Origin: Pseudomonas orientalis
Lineage (GTDB): Bacteria > Pseudomonadota > Gammaproteobacteria > Pseudomonadales > Pseudomonadaceae
Reading direction: 5' to 3'
NCBI RefSeq assembly: GCF_022807995.1
Contig: NZ_CP094351.1
Location: forward strand, 246,501-310,500
Length of the DNA: 64,000 bases
The notes under the pieces are model-generated. The model saw only the letters and a program-made list of their open reading frames with translations. It was not told where the DNA came from and did no database searches. Below are positions 26,477-36,608 of this stretch, in pieces. The number at the start of each line of letters is the position of its first letter. Position 1 is the stretch's first letter. The translations under genes and the position numbers were made by a program.

Positions 26477-27559
26477 ATGGGCGGTCGCATTTCGACATTT
26501 TTACTCGGATTTGGCTTACTGACGCTGCTCGGCGGCTGTGGTCAGGAAAAGACCGAACCCAAAGCCCATTCCCGGGTATTCGTGCAAACCGTGCAGCCGG
26601 CGGATTTCGCTGCGGCGGTGACGCTGACCGGGGATATCCAGGCGCGGGTGCAAACCGATTTGTCCTTCCGTGTGGGTGGCAAGATTATCCAGCGCATGGT
26701 CGATGTGGGCGACCGGGTGACGGCCAGGCAAGTGCTGGCCAAACTCGACCCCAAGGACCTGCAAACCAATGTCGACTCCGCCCAGGCCCAGGTCGTGGCC
26801 GAGCAGGCGCGGGTCAAGCAGACGGCCGCGGCCTTCGTGCGCCAGGAAAAACTCCTGCCCAAGGGCTACACCAGCCGCAGCGAATATGATTCCGCCCAGG
26901 CCGCGCTGCGCAGCAGCCAGAGCGCCCTCGCCGCCGCCCAGGCCCAGTTGGCCAACGCCCGTGAGCAACTTGGCTACACGGCGCTGATCGCCGACGCGCC
27001 GGGCATTATCACCGCGCGCCAGGCCGAAGTCGGCCAGGTGGTGCAAGCCACCGTGCCGATCTTCAGCCTGGCCCGTGATGGCGAGCGCGACGCGGTGTTC
27101 AACGTCTACGAGTCCCTGCTGGTGGAGCCGCCGCCGGATGCGCCGATTACCGTCAGCCTGCTGGACAACCCGGACATCAAGGCCGTGGGCAAGGTTCGCG
27201 AAGTCACCCCGGCGGTGGCCGCCAATACCGGCACCGTGCAAGTGAAGATCGCCCTGCAAAGCCTGCCCAAGGGCATGGAACTGGGTTCGGTGGTCAGCGC
27301 CACCGCCAATGGCCCGGCCAAGCCCAGCATCGAGTTGCCGTGGTCGGCCTTGACCAAGGATCTCAGCGAACCCGCCGTGTGGCTGGTGGACGGTGACGGC
27401 AAGGCGCAATTGCATAAGGTCACGGTGGCGCGTTACCTCACCGGCAAAGTGATCATCGGCGATGGCCTTAAAGGCGGCGAAAAAGTCGTGGTGGCCGGTG
27501 GGCAATTGCTGCACCCCGGCATGCCGGTTGAAATCGCCCGGCAAGGAGCCCAGCCATGA
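26477..27559 (+). CDS. triA: RND efflux periplasmic adaptor 1 (TriA-like)
   Basis: Membrane-fusion adaptor lipoprotein of 360 residues (lipobox LLGGC, Cys21). It shows the lipoyl half-motifs (LSFRVGGKIIQRMVDVGDRV and GIITARQAEVGQVV), a helical hairpin of heptad-like AQA repeats at about 95-160, and beta-barrel and membrane-proximal domains. It overlaps the second adaptor gene by 4 bases. One pump with two different adaptors is the hallmark of TriABC of P. aeruginosa, which exports triclosan; the symbol rests on that arrangement. AAAAGGAG precedes the start. The outer-membrane channel gene is not in the window. Confidence 0.8.
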   Translation: MGGRISTFLLGFGLLTLLGGCGQEKTEPKAHSRVFVQTVQPADFAAAVTLTGDIQARVQTDLSFRVGGKIIQRMVDVGDRVTARQVLAKLDPKDLQTNVDSAQAQVVAEQARVKQTAAAFVRQEKLLPKGYTSRSEYDSAQAALRSSQSALAAAQAQLANAREQLGYTALIADAPGIITARQAEVGQVVQATVPIFSLARDGERDAVFNVYESLLVEPPPDAPITVSLLDNPDIKAVGKVREVTPAVAANTGTVQVKIALQSLPKGMELGSVVSATANGPAKPSIELPWSALTKDLSEPAVWLVDGDGKAQLHKVTVARYLTGKVIIGDGLKGGEKVVVAGGQLLHPGMPVEIARQGAQP

Positions 27560-28626
27560 GGCAACTGACGGTAATCGTCGCCGCCAGCCTGTTGCTGATG
27601 GCCTGCTCCAAAGAAGAGGCGCCGCCCGAACCGGTGCGCCCGGTGTTGTCCATGGAGGTGAAGGCCGAAGACCAGGAAAACCTCGGTCGCTTTGCCGGCA
27701 CCATTCAGGCGCGCTACGAAAGTAACCTGGGTTTCCGTGTCCCCGGGCGTATTGCCCGTCGCGCCGTGGACGTGGGCGCTGAGGTGGAGAAGGGCGCCTT
27801 GCTTGCCGTGCTCGACCCCACCGACCAGCAGAACCAATTGCGCGCCGCCCAGAGCGACCTGGCGCGCGTGCAGGCGCAGTTCATCAATGCCCAGGCCAAT
27901 GCCCGCCGCCAACAGGAACTGTTCAACCGTGGCGTTGGCGCCCAGGCCCAGCTCGACGTGGCCCAGACCGACCTGAAAACCACCCAGGCCACCCTCGACC
28001 AGGCCCGTGCTTCGGTCAACCAGGCCAGGGACCAGCTCAACTACGCCGAACTGCGCACCGACCACGCCGGCATCGTCACCGCCTGGAATGCCGAGGCCGG
28101 CCAGGTGGTCAGCGCCGGTCAACAAGTGGTGACCCTGGCCCGCCCGGACATCAAGGAAGCGGTGATCGACCTGCCCGCCGGCCTGGCCGAGCGCCTGCCT
28201 GCGGATGTGGTGTTCCTGGTGGCCGGGCAACTGGACCCCAGCGTGCACACCACCGCCATCGTGCGCGAGATCGAGCCCCAGGCCCAAAGCGCCACGCGCA
28301 CCCGCCGCGCACGCCTGAGCCTGACCGAAACCCCCGCCGCGTTCCGCCTGGGCACCGCCATCAGCGTGACCCTGAGCAGCGCCATCGCGCCGCGTATCGA
28401 GGTGCCCCTGAGCGCCGTGCAGGAGGTCGACGGCAAGACCCGCATCTGGCTGCTCGACACCCAGAGCCAGACGGTGCAGCCGCGTGACGTCACGGTCGTC
28501 AGCCGGGATGCCGACAGCGTCTTGCTCAACGGCAGCGTCAAACCCGGCGAACGCATCGTTACCGCCGGCGTGAACAGCCTGAAACCCGGGCAGAAAGTCA
28601 AAATCGACGAGGACAGCCCGCGATGA
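27556..28626 (+). CDS. triB: RND efflux periplasmic adaptor 2 (TriB-like)
   Basis: Second adaptor lipoprotein, 356 residues, lipobox LLMAC with Cys at about residue 16. Lipoyl halves are NLGFRVPGRIARRAVDVGAEV and GIVTAWNAEAGQVVSAG; the hairpin lies at about 95-165. It is clearly homologous to adaptor 1 but distinct, consistent with a heteromeric adaptor ring as in TriAB. Overlaps both neighbours by 4 bases (ATGA). Confidence 0.8.
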   Translation: MRQLTVIVAASLLLMACSKEEAPPEPVRPVLSMEVKAEDQENLGRFAGTIQARYESNLGFRVPGRIARRAVDVGAEVEKGALLAVLDPTDQQNQLRAAQSDLARVQAQFINAQANARRQQELFNRGVGAQAQLDVAQTDLKTTQATLDQARASVNQARDQLNYAELRTDHAGIVTAWNAEAGQVVSAGQQVVTLARPDIKEAVIDLPAGLAERLPADVVFLVAGQLDPSVHTTAIVREIEPQAQSATRTRRARLSLTETPAAFRLGTAISVTLSSAIAPRIEVPLSAVQEVDGKTRIWLLDTQSQTVQPRDVTVVSRDADSVLLNGSVKPGERIVTAGVNSLKPGQKVKIDEDSPR

Positions 28627-31600
28627 AAGGGAGCTTCAACTTATCCGACTGGGCCCTCAAGCATCAGTCCTTCGTGTGGTACCTGATGTTCGTCGCGCTG
28701 CTGATGGGCGTGTTTTCGTACATGAACCTGGGCCGCGAGGAAGACCCCTCGTTCACCATCAAGACCATGGTGATCCAGACCCGCTGGCCGGGCGCGACCC
28801 AGGAAGAAACCCTCAAGCAGGTCACTGACCGCATCGAGAAAAAACTCGAAGAGCTCGACTCCCTCGATTACGTGAAAAGCTACACCCGGCCGGGCGAGTC
28901 CACGGTGTTCGTGTTCCTCAAGGACACCACCAGTGCCAAGGCCATCCCGGAGATCTGGTACCAGGTTCGCAAGAAGATCGACGATATTCGCGGCACCTTC
29001 CCCCAGGGCCTGCAGGGGCCGTCGTTCAACGACGAGTTCGGTGATGTGTTCGGCTCGGTATACGCCTTTACCGGCGACGGCCTGTCGATGCGCCAGTTGC
29101 GCGACTACGTGGAGCAGGTGCGCGCCGAGATCCGTTCGGTGCCGGGGCTGGGCAAGGTCGAGATGATCGGCCAGCAGGACGAAGTGATTTACCTGAATTT
29201 TTCCACGCGCAAACTGGCGGCGCTGGGGGTCGACCAGCGCCAGGTCGTGCAAAGCCTGCAATCGCAGAACGCGGTCACGCCCGCCGGGGTGATCGAGGCC
29301 GGACCGGAGCGGATTTCCGTGCGTACCTCCGGGCAATTCGCTTCGGAGAAGGACCTGGCCAACGTCAACCTGCGCCTGAATGACCGCTTCTATCGCCTGG
29401 CCGACATTGCCGAGATCAGCCGTGGCTACGTCGACCCGGCGCGGCCGATGTTCCGTTTCAATGGCAAGCCGGCCATCGGCCTGGCGATTGCGATGCAGAA
29501 AGGCGGCAATATCCAGTCGTTCGGCAAAGCGTTGCACGGGCGCATGGATGAGCTGACCGCCGACCTGCCGGTGGGCGTCGGCGTGCACAAAGTCTCGGAC
29601 CAGGCCGAAGTGGTGGAAGAGGCCGTCGGCGGCTTCACCAGTGCACTGTTCGAAGCGGTGATCATCGTGCTGGTGGTGAGCTTTATCAGCCTGGGCATGC
29701 GCGCCGGGCTGGTGGTGGCGTGCTCGATTCCGCTGGTGCTGGCGTTGGTGTTCGTGTTCATGGAATACAGCGGCATCACCATGCAGCGGGTGTCGTTGGG
29801 CGCCTTGATCATTGCCCTCGGCCTGTTGGTGGACGATGCGATGATCACCGTGGAGATGATGATCACACGCCTGGAAAAGGGCGAAACCAAGGAGCAGGCC
29901 GCGACCTACGCCTACACCTCCACGGCGTTCCCGATGCTCACCGGTACGCTGGTGACCGTGGCCGGTTTTGTGCCGATTGGTCTTAACGCCAGTTCGGCGG
30001 GCGAGTACACCTTCACGCTGTTCGCGGTGATCGCCGTGGCCATGCTGGTGTCGTGGGTGGTCGCGGTGCTGTTTGCGCCGGTGATTGGCGTGCATATCCT
30101 CAGCGCCAAGGTGAAACCGCACAATGCCGAGCCTGGGCGTATTGGCCGCGCCTTCAACGGCGGCATGCTCTGGGCCATGCGCAACCGCTGGTGGGCGATT
30201 GGCATCACCGTGGCGTTGTTCGTGGCCTCGGTGTTTTCCATGCAGTTCGTGCAGAACCAGTTCTTCCCGTCGTCGGACCGTCCGGAAATCCTGGTTGACC
30301 TGAACCTGCCGCAGAACGCCTCGATCAACGAGACGCGCAAGGCGGTCGATCGCCTCGAAGCCATCATCAAGGACGACCCGGACATTTCTCGCTGGAGCAC
30401 CTACATCGGTCAGGGCGCGATCCGTTTCTACCTGCCGCTGGACCAGCAGTTGGAGAACCCCTACTACGCGCAGCTGGTGATCGTCAGCAAAGGCCTGGAA
30501 GAGCGCGGCGAGTTGATTACGCGTCTGCAGAAGCGCCTGCGCGATGATTTCGTCGGTATCGGCAGCTTCGTGCAGCCGCTGGAAATGGGCCCGCCGGTAG
30601 GCCGGCCGATCCAGTACCGCGTGTCCGGCAAGGACACCGACCAGGTGCGCAAGCACGCCATCGAACTGGCGACCTTGCTCGATCAGAACACCCACCTGGG
30701 CGAAATCATCTACGACTGGAACGAGCCCGGCAAAGTCTTGCGCGTCGACATCGCCCAGGACAAGGCGCGGCAACTGGGGCTGTCGTCCGAAGACGTGGCG
30801 CAGTTGATGAACAGCGTGGTCAGCGGGGCGTCGGTCACCCAGGTGCATGACGATATCTACCTGATCAACGTGGTCGGCCGCGCCGAAGACGCCGAGCGCG
30901 GTACGCCGGAAACCCTGCAGAACCTGCAGATCGTCACGCCCAACGGCACCTCGATTCCGTTGCTGGCCTTCGCCACCGTGCGCTACGGACTGGAGCAGCC
31001 GCTGGTGTGGCGTCGCGACCGCAAGCCGACGATTACCATCAAGGCCGCGGTGCGCGACGAGATGCAGCCCACCGACCTGGTCAAGCAGTTGGCACCGACC
31101 ATCCAGAAGTTCAGCGACGGCCTGCCGGTAGGTTACAAGGTCGCCACCGGCGGTACCGTGGAAGAAAGCGGCAAGGCCCAGGGTCCGATTGCCAGCGTGG
31201 TGCCGTTGATGCTGTTCCTGATGGCGACCTTCCTGATGATCCAGTTGCACAGCGTGCAGAAAATGTTCCTGGTGGCGAGTGTCGCGCCGCTGGGGCTGAT
31301 CGGCGTGGTGCTGGCGCTGATTCCCACCGGCACGCCCATGGGCTTTGTGGCGATCCTGGGCATCCTGGCGCTGATCGGCATCATCATCCGCAACTCGGTG
31401 ATCCTGGTGACGCAGATTCATGAGTACGAAGTGGCCGGCTATTCGCCTTGGGACGCGGTGGTCGAAGCCACCGAGCATCGGCGCCGGCCGATCCTGCTCA
31501 CAGCCGCGGCGGCCAGCCTGGGGATGATCCCGATTGCGCGGGAAGTGTTCTGGGGGCCGATGGCCTACGCGATGATTGGCGGGATTATTATCGCCACGTT

Positions 31601-31688
31601 GCTGACGCTGTTGTTCCTGCCGGCCCTCTATGTGGCCTGGTACAAAATCCGCGAGCCCAAGCAGGAACAACAGGAACAACGCAGTTAA
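28623..31688 (+). CDS. triC: RND efflux pump, inner-membrane transporter (TriC-like)
   Basis: RND transporter of 1021 residues, the normal size for the HAE1/AcrB-related group. Visible features are an N-terminal membrane helix, two large periplasmic loops, and the helix-4 motif GLLVDDAMITVEMM (about 400-413) whose paired Asp residues carry protons; internal duplication is clear. It is the third gene of a single operon with two adaptors. Substrates in the TriC branch include triclosan; the physiological one is unknown. The C-terminus is charged and Gln-rich. Confidence 0.85.
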   Translation: MKGSFNLSDWALKHQSFVWYLMFVALLMGVFSYMNLGREEDPSFTIKTMVIQTRWPGATQEETLKQVTDRIEKKLEELDSLDYVKSYTRPGESTVFVFLKDTTSAKAIPEIWYQVRKKIDDIRGTFPQGLQGPSFNDEFGDVFGSVYAFTGDGLSMRQLRDYVEQVRAEIRSVPGLGKVEMIGQQDEVIYLNFSTRKLAALGVDQRQVVQSLQSQNAVTPAGVIEAGPERISVRTSGQFASEKDLANVNLRLNDRFYRLADIAEISRGYVDPARPMFRFNGKPAIGLAIAMQKGGNIQSFGKALHGRMDELTADLPVGVGVHKVSDQAEVVEEAVGGFTSALFEAVIIVLVVSFISLGMRAGLVVACSIPLVLALVFVFMEYSGITMQRVSLGALIIALGLLVDDAMITVEMMITRLEKGETKEQAATYAYTSTAFPMLTGTLVTVAGFVPIGLNASSAGEYTFTLFAVIAVAMLVSWVVAVLFAPVIGVHILSAKVKPHNAEPGRIGRAFNGGMLWAMRNRWWAIGITVALFVASVFSMQFVQNQFFPSSDRPEILVDLNLPQNASINETRKAVDRLEAIIKDDPDISRWSTYIGQGAIRFYLPLDQQLENPYYAQLVIVSKGLEERGELITRLQKRLRDDFVGIGSFVQPLEMGPPVGRPIQYRVSGKDTDQVRKHAIELATLLDQNTHLGEIIYDWNEPGKVLRVDIAQDKARQLGLSSEDVAQLMNSVVSGASVTQVHDDIYLINVVGRAEDAERGTPETLQNLQIVTPNGTSIPLLAFATVRYGLEQPLVWRRDRKPTITIKAAVRDEMQPTDLVKQLAPTIQKFSDGLPVGYKVATGGTVEESGKAQGPIASVVPLMLFLMATFLMIQLHSVQKMFLVASVAPLGLIGVVLALIPTGTPMGFVAILGILALIGIIIRNSVILVTQIHEYEVAGYSPWDAVVEATEHRRRPILLTAAAASLGMIPIAREVFWGPMAYAMIGGIIIATLLTLLFLPALYVAWYKIREPKQEQQEQRS

Positions 31689-31691
31689 AAA

Positions 31692-31784
31692 CTGTGGGAG
31701 GGGGCTTGCCCCCGATAGCGGTATGTCAGCCAAGCATCAGGTGACTGAACCACCGCCATCGGGGGCAAGCCCCCTCCCACATTT
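31692..31784. repeat. REP doublet (long form)
   Basis: Inverted REP pair 4 bases after the triC stop. Its distal arm is read through by the small minus-strand frame at 31726-31899. Confidence 0.92.
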
Positions 31785-31899
31785 GGCATTTCATCTCGCT
31801 TGAGGCTGTGGGAAGCTTCTGAAACCGCCGCTTGCCGTCCCGGCGAGCCTGAGCCTGTTTTACTCTTTCGGCCTTCTTCTTATCCAGGTCGATTCCCAT
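31726..31899 (-). CDS. Possible small basic protein ending inside a REP
   Basis: A 57-residue frame. Residues 1-36 (MGIDLDKKKAERVKQAQARR, then DGKRRFQKL...) look like a genuine small Lys/Arg/Gln-rich helical protein, while the last 20 are translated REP sequence. Its ATG overlaps, on the other strand, the ATG of the gene at 31898. The ribosome site is weak (GCAGGCACTGC). It could be a small gene whose natural 3' end was replaced by the REP, or a chance frame. Function unknown. Confidence 0.3.
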   Translation of the reverse strand: MGIDLDKKKAERVKQAQARRDGKRRFQKLPTASSEMKCQMWEGACPRWRWFSHLMLG

Positions 31900-34099
31900 G
31901 CAGTGCCTGCGCCCACTTTTTCTGTTCTGCACGCTTCTTCTCGCGCCGTCAGCCTTCGCCTCCACCGTGCTGGAAAACGCCTTGTGGCGCGTTGATCTCG
32001 ACCCCGCCACCCTGGCGTTGCGCGTTGCCCCTGCCGGCGATGCCTCGGTACAAGCGTCCAGCGGTGTCGCTGCGCATGCGGTCAACGCGCTGCAAGCCAA
32101 CGCCAAACAGGTCTCCTGGCAGTGGGACAGCGGCGCCTATCGCCTGACGGCCCGGCTTGAACAGCGCGAATTGAGCCTGACAATCAATGCCCGTGAAGCG
32201 GGTGAGCTGGCCCTGTTGCGCCAGCCGGCCGGGGCCATGGGCCAAGGGCTGATCTGGCCGTTGGCCGAGGGGCATTACGTGCCGGCCGATAATGCCGTGT
32301 GGAAAGATTTTTTGATCGAGCGTGGCGAACTCAATACCACCCAGGACCTCAGCTTGCCGTTATGGGGCCTGGATCACGGGCGTTTCACGCTCAACTGGCT
32401 GCTGACCAACCCCTATAACAATCGCCTCCAATGGCAAGCGGACGGCCAGGGCGTGGCGCTGTCCGTGGCCCATGAATTCACTTCGCTTGAGCCACAGCAG
32501 CCGATGACGCTGCGCCTGTATCTGGGCGAGGCCGACCCGCTGGCCGGCGCCAGGCGCTATCGTCAGTGGCTGGTCGAGCAGGGCCGTTACGAGTCACTGG
32601 CGGACAAGCTGCGGCAAACCCCCGAGGCGGTAAAACTGCTCGGCGCCAGTCACGTTTACCTCTGGGGCAACGACTTGCTGACGCTCGACGATGTAGGTGA
32701 TTGGCCCGCGTTGATCAAACGGCTGCGCACGCACGAGCTCAGTGGGCTGATGGACAAGGAACCTGCGCAGGTCCTCGCGCAGACAAGCGCATTGAATCGC
32801 TATGAGCAAACCCTGCTGTTGCGCGGCTTCAATGCGGCCATCAACAAGAAGGCTCGGCAGGCTTGGCAAGTGGAAGCGCCTGATATGAATCGCCTTGCCA
32901 CTCGCTACGGCGAGTTGCGCAACGAACTGGCACTGGATTTCGCCGGAGCCTTGAATGACCGCCCCGAAACCTGGGGCAATTCGACCATCCAGTCCTTGCG
33001 CGATGCCGGGCTCAAGCGTCTGCTGCTGACACTGGGCGAAGGCTGGGAAGGCGGCCTGTGGCATCCCGAAGCGATTCGCGCGGGCGTGGAGGCCGGTTAC
33101 CTGGTAGCGCCCTACGATTCCTATGAAACGGCGCTGTCGGCTACTGAAAACCCCGATTGGTCCACCGCCCATCTGGGCGGCAAGGCTTACCGCGACTGCG
33201 CAATCATGTTGAAAGACGGCAAATTGAAAACCGGCTTCCAGCAGTCCGGTCACTACACCGATCCGCGCTGTGTGCGACCGCTGCTGGAAGCACGGGTAAA
33301 AGCGGTGCAGGCCGCAGCCGGCTTCAACGCCTGGTTCCTCGATGCCTACGCCACCAGCATGCTGTTTGACAGCTACCGCGACGGCGCTCCCATGACCCAG
33401 GCGCAGAATGCCCAGGGCAATATCGACGCCTCGCGCTGGATCAACACCTCGCTCAAATTGCCCGCAGGTTCTGAAGACGGCAACGCCATCACCGCCCAGG
33501 GCATCCTGTTTGCCCATGGCATGCAAACACCGGTCATCGGCTGGGGTGATCGGGAGATGACCAGGGACCCACAGTCGCCCTATTACGTCGGCAACTGGTA
33601 CCCGCCGGAGCAGCCGGCGGTGTTCTTCAAGCCAGTGCCGTTGAGGACGACGCTGCGCACGGTGCATTTCGATCCGACGATGCGTTTGCCGTTGTATCAG
33701 GCAGTGTTCCATGGCTCGGTGATCACCACCCATCACTGGCTGTTCGACAGCCTCAAGCTGAGCAACGTACGGGCTGAAAACGAGCTGACCCAACTGCTCT
33801 ACAACGTACCGCCGCTTTACCATTTGAGTGCGTCGACGCTCAAGGAGCGACTGCCGGTGATTCAGCGCCAGGACCGGTTTTTCCGCCCGCTGCATGAGCG
33901 GCTGGGGACTCAGGCGATGATTGATTTTCGCTGGTTGACAGTGGACAAGCTGTTGCAGCAAACGACGTTCGCCGATGGGACGCGGTTGGTGGCGAATTTT
34001 TCGGATGCGCAGAAAGAAGGGTATGCCGGGCGCAGTGTGACGGCGCTGGTGGAGGGTGAAAAACCGGTGGTGTATCAGGTGGATTCTCGGCGCCATTAA
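31898..34099 (+). CDS. Large secreted protein, possibly a glycoside hydrolase (GH101/GH129-like)
   Basis: A 733-residue protein with a signal peptide (MQCLRPLFLFCTLLLAPSAFA). A beta-rich N-terminal region (about 25-230) is followed by a probable TIM-barrel region in which WFLDAYATSMLFDSY (about 483-497) looks like a strand carrying a catalytic Asp, with YVAPYDSYE-type and GWGDRE segments around it. The layout recalls glycoside hydrolases related to GH101/GH129 (endo-alpha-N-acetylgalactosaminidases), but I recognise this only by general resemblance. No carbohydrate genes adjoin it. It is flanked by REPs on both sides. Confidence 0.55.
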   Translation: MQCLRPLFLFCTLLLAPSAFASTVLENALWRVDLDPATLALRVAPAGDASVQASSGVAAHAVNALQANAKQVSWQWDSGAYRLTARLEQRELSLTINAREAGELALLRQPAGAMGQGLIWPLAEGHYVPADNAVWKDFLIERGELNTTQDLSLPLWGLDHGRFTLNWLLTNPYNNRLQWQADGQGVALSVAHEFTSLEPQQPMTLRLYLGEADPLAGARRYRQWLVEQGRYESLADKLRQTPEAVKLLGASHVYLWGNDLLTLDDVGDWPALIKRLRTHELSGLMDKEPAQVLAQTSALNRYEQTLLLRGFNAAINKKARQAWQVEAPDMNRLATRYGELRNELALDFAGALNDRPETWGNSTIQSLRDAGLKRLLLTLGEGWEGGLWHPEAIRAGVEAGYLVAPYDSYETALSATENPDWSTAHLGGKAYRDCAIMLKDGKLKTGFQQSGHYTDPRCVRPLLEARVKAVQAAAGFNAWFLDAYATSMLFDSYRDGAPMTQAQNAQGNIDASRWINTSLKLPAGSEDGNAITAQGILFAHGMQTPVIGWGDREMTRDPQSPYYVGNWYPPEQPAVFFKPVPLRTTLRTVHFDPTMRLPLYQAVFHGSVITTHHWLFDSLKLSNVRAENELTQLLYNVPPLYHLSASTLKERLPVIQRQDRFFRPLHERLGTQAMIDFRWLTVDKLLQQTTFADGTRLVANFSDAQKEGYAGRSVTALVEGEKPVVYQVDSRRH

Positions 34100-34100
34100 G

Positions 34101-34169
34101 ATCATCGGGGGCAAGCCCCCCCCACATTTGGAATGCGTTCTCCTGTGGGAGGGGGCTTGCCCCCGATAG
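34101..34169. repeat. REP doublet (short form)
   Basis: Inverted pair between two convergent genes; the first arm has lost a T (CCCCCCCCAC). Confidence 0.9.
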
Positions 34170-34192
34170 CATTAGCCCAGGCAATAAACCAC

Positions 34193-34819
34193 TTAAACCC
34201 GACGCCACACACTGGCCAACCAAGGCTGCTGCTCCCTGGGCAAACCCGCAGGCCGATAATAATGCTCCAGCTCTTCAAACCCTGCCTCGGTCAGCAATCC
34301 CCGCCACGCCTCCAGGTCGTGATAAGACCCATACCGCGGCCCGTTCCAACCTTCCCGGTTGTCACCCCGAGGATTGGAGCTGAACAGCACCCCACCAGGT
34401 TTCAGCGCGCCATGCAGTTCTTTGAGCACCCGTGGCAGTTCCTGCTTGGGTATGTGAAACAGCACCGCATTGGCAAAGATCCCATCAAAGCGCTCGGCAG
34501 GCAGATCCAGTTTCAGGAAGTCTTGCTGCAACACCTCGCAACCGCTGTCTTCCCGCGCCATCTGCGCAAACCGCTCGGAGCCGTCGAGCCCCACGGCGAT
34601 ATGCCCCAGGCGCGTAAACGTCTGCAAATCCCGCCCCGGCCCGCAGCCGAAATCCAGCACGGTAAACGGCGCAGTGCCCTGGATATGCCGCAGCAGCGCA
34701 TCGATGTTCTGGCTCACATCGTGATCGCGGGTGCCTTCGCGGAAATCTTCGGCCACTGTGTTGTAGTGGCCGAGGGTGGTGGCGGTGATCTGGTTGAGGT
34801 CGTCGGGCTTGAGGGTCAT
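34193..34819 (-). CDS. SAM-dependent class I methyltransferase
   Basis: A 208-residue methyltransferase from the ATG at 34819. The SAM-binding motif VLDFGCGPGRDL is at about residues 56-67, followed by motif II GLDGSE, motif post-II DFLKLDLP and FDGIFANAVLFHI. It resembles TehB/UbiE-type small-molecule methyltransferases; the acceptor is unknown. It lies 39 bases downstream of metI on the same strand and may be co-transcribed with the methionine transporter genes, which would fit a SAM-linked role. Confidence 0.82.
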   Translation of the reverse strand: MTLKPDDLNQITATTLGHYNTVAEDFREGTRDHDVSQNIDALLRHIQGTAPFTVLDFGCGPGRDLQTFTRLGHIAVGLDGSERFAQMAREDSGCEVLQQDFLKLDLPAERFDGIFANAVLFHIPKQELPRVLKELHGALKPGGVLFSSNPRGDNREGWNGPRYGSYHDLEAWRGLLTEAGFEELEHYYRPAGLPREQQPWLASVWRRV

Positions 34820-34858
34820 GGCAGGCAATACCGGGTGCTTGGATTCCCGGACTATACC

Positions 34859-35503
34859 TCAGCGCTTGTTCAGTATCCGCGCCAGTCGATCGCCGCCCAG
34901 CTGAATCACCGCCACCAGCACCACCAGCAGCACAATCACCGTCAGCATGATCTGCGTGTCAAAACGCTGGTAGCCATAGCGGTACGCAATGTCACCCAAT
35001 CCACCGGCGCCAATCGCCCCGGCCATGGCCGATGAGTTGATCATGGTCACCAGGGTGATGGTGAACCCGCCGACGATTCCCGGCAGGGCTTCCGGCAACA
35101 GCACATGCCAGATGATGTGCCAACGGCGGCAGCCCATGGCCTGCGCCGCTTCGATCAGGCCGTGGTCGACCTCGCGCAGGCTGACTTCGGCGATGCGCGC
35201 AAAGAACGGCGTGGCGGCGATCGTCAGCGGCACCACCGCCGCCCACACGCCGTAGGTGGTGCCGACGATCAGGCGGGTGAACGGGATCAGCGCCACCATC
35301 AGGATCAGGAAGGGGATGGAGCGAAACAGATTGACGAAGGCGCCCAGCACCCGATTCAGCGCCGGTGCCTGGTAGATGCCGCCCTTGTCGCTGGTGACCA
35401 GAAACACGGCCAGCGGAATCCCCACCAGCAGGGCGATCAACGACGACACGCCCACCATCAACAAGGTGTCGAGGGCGCCCTGTACCAAACGATCAAACCA
35501 CAT
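34859..35503 (-). CDS. metI: Methionine ABC transporter permease
   Basis: MetI-type permease of 214 residues from the ATG at 35503 ([20 protein letters not shown]). About five membrane segments and the coupling loop [20 protein letters not shown] are visible. The start lies inside the 3' end of metN (11-base overlap), which supports coupling. It imports methionine or its derivatives together with MetN and MetQ. Confidence 0.92.
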   Translation of the reverse strand: MWFDRLVQGALDTLLMVGVSSLIALLVGIPLAVFLVTSDKGGIYQAPALNRVLGAFVNLFRSIPFLILMVALIPFTRLIVGTTYGVWAAVVPLTIAATPFFARIAEVSLREVDHGLIEAAQAMGCRRWHIIWHVLLPEALPGIVGGFTITLVTMINSSAMAGAIGAGGLGDIAYRYGYQRFDTQIMLTVIVLLVVLVAVIQLGGDRLARILNKR

Positions 35504-36608
35504 GGCCCAGCACCTCCACCTGTTGCGCCCAGTTCGCCGCGCGGTTGCGCAGTTCTTCGGCGCTGTGCGGCGATCCATTCACCGCCAGCAATAATTGTCC
35601 CAGGGCGTGCCCCTGGATGCGCTCCACACCGCCTTGCAGCAAACGCACACGGCCGCCGAGGGCGTTGAACAGGGCGGCCAGGTCGGGCTCATCGGTATCG
35701 CTGCCGGTGAACTGCAAGCGCAGCACCAGCGCGGCGTCGGCCGACGTGGGGGCGGGTTGCAGACGGTTTTGCAGTTCGGGCGGCAAGCCGTGTTGCAACG
35801 GGGCGAGCAGGGTTTTGCTGACCTCATGCTGCGGATTGCCGAACACTTGCCACACCGGGCCTTGCTCGACGATACGGCCATGCTCCAGCACCACCACGCG
35901 GTCGCAGATGTCGCGAATCACCGCCATCTCATGGGTGATCAACACGATGGTCAGGCCCAGGCGCTGGTTGATCTCGCGCAGCAGGCCGAGGATCGATTGG
36001 GTGGTCTCCGGGTCCAGCGCCGAGGTGGCCTCGTCGCAGAGCAGGATCTCGGGGTCGTGCACCAGCGAACGGGCGATGCCCACGCGCTGTTTCTGCCCGC
36101 CCGAGAGCTGCGCCGGATACGCCTTGTGCTTGTCCTGCAAACCCACCAGCTCCAGCAGCTCACGCACCTTTTGCTCACGCTGCGGCTTGGGCACGCCGGC
36201 GACTCTGAGCGGCAACTCGACGTTCTGCCACACGGTCTTGGCCGACATCAGGTTGAAGTGCTGGAAGATCATGCCGATGCGCCGACGCAACGCGACGAGG
36301 TGGTCTTCGTCGAAGCCGCCGATATCCACCTGATCGATCAGCACCCGCCCACTGCTGGGTTGTTCCAGGCGATTGATGGTGCGGATCAGCGACGACTTGC
36401 CGGCGCCGCTGCGGCCAATGATGCCGAACACTTCGCCACGCTGGATCGCCAGGTCGATGCCTTGCAGGGCGTGCACGGTGCCGTCGTAGGTCTTACCCAG
36501 GTTGATAAAGCGCACGTGGGCGCTATTGAGGTCCGGGTGCAATTCAGTCTGCTCGGCGTCTCTGGGTGCATGCCCCAGGTCGCGCAGTTGGGCATTGGCT
36601 GCGGTCAT
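35493..36608 (-). CDS. metN: Methionine ABC transporter ATP-binding protein
   Basis: A 371-residue ATPase with Walker [10 protein letters not shown] near 61-69, Q-loop [12 protein letters not shown], signature LSGGQKQR, Walker [16 protein letters not shown], and a C-terminal NIL (ACT-like) domain of about 90 residues that in MetN binds methionine and shuts the pump down. An N-terminal extension of about 28 residues is longer than usual. It overlaps metQ by 4 bases and metI by 11. Confidence 0.92.
   Translation of the reverse strand: MTAANAQLRDLGHAPRDAEQTELHPDLNSAHVRFINLGKTYDGTVHALQGIDLAIQRGEVFGIIGRSGAGKSSLIRTINRLEQPSSGRVLIDQVDIGGFDEDHLVALRRRIGMIFQHFNLMSAKTVWQNVELPLRVAGVPKPQREQKVRELLELVGLQDKHKAYPAQLSGGQKQRVGIARSLVHDPEILLCDEATSALDPETTQSILGLLREINQRLGLTIVLITHEMAVIRDICDRVVVLEHGRIVEQGPVWQVFGNPQHEVSKTLLAPLQHGLPPELQNRLQPAPTSADAALVLRLQFTGSDTDEPDLAALFNALGGRVRLLQGGVERIQGHALGQLLLAVNGSPHSAEELRNRAANWAQQVEVLGHVV

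Noticed and set aside
28641..31733. A 1030-residue open frame opposite triC
   Set aside because: It mirrors the triC gene codon for codon, is rich in His/Arg/Gln as antisense of G+C-rich genes always is, has no ribosome site and no recognisable domain.
32594..34114. A 506-residue minus-strand open frame opposite the large secreted protein
   Set aside because: The plus-strand frame has a signal peptide, normal composition and a plausible start; the minus frame is Arg/His/Gln-rich and has none.
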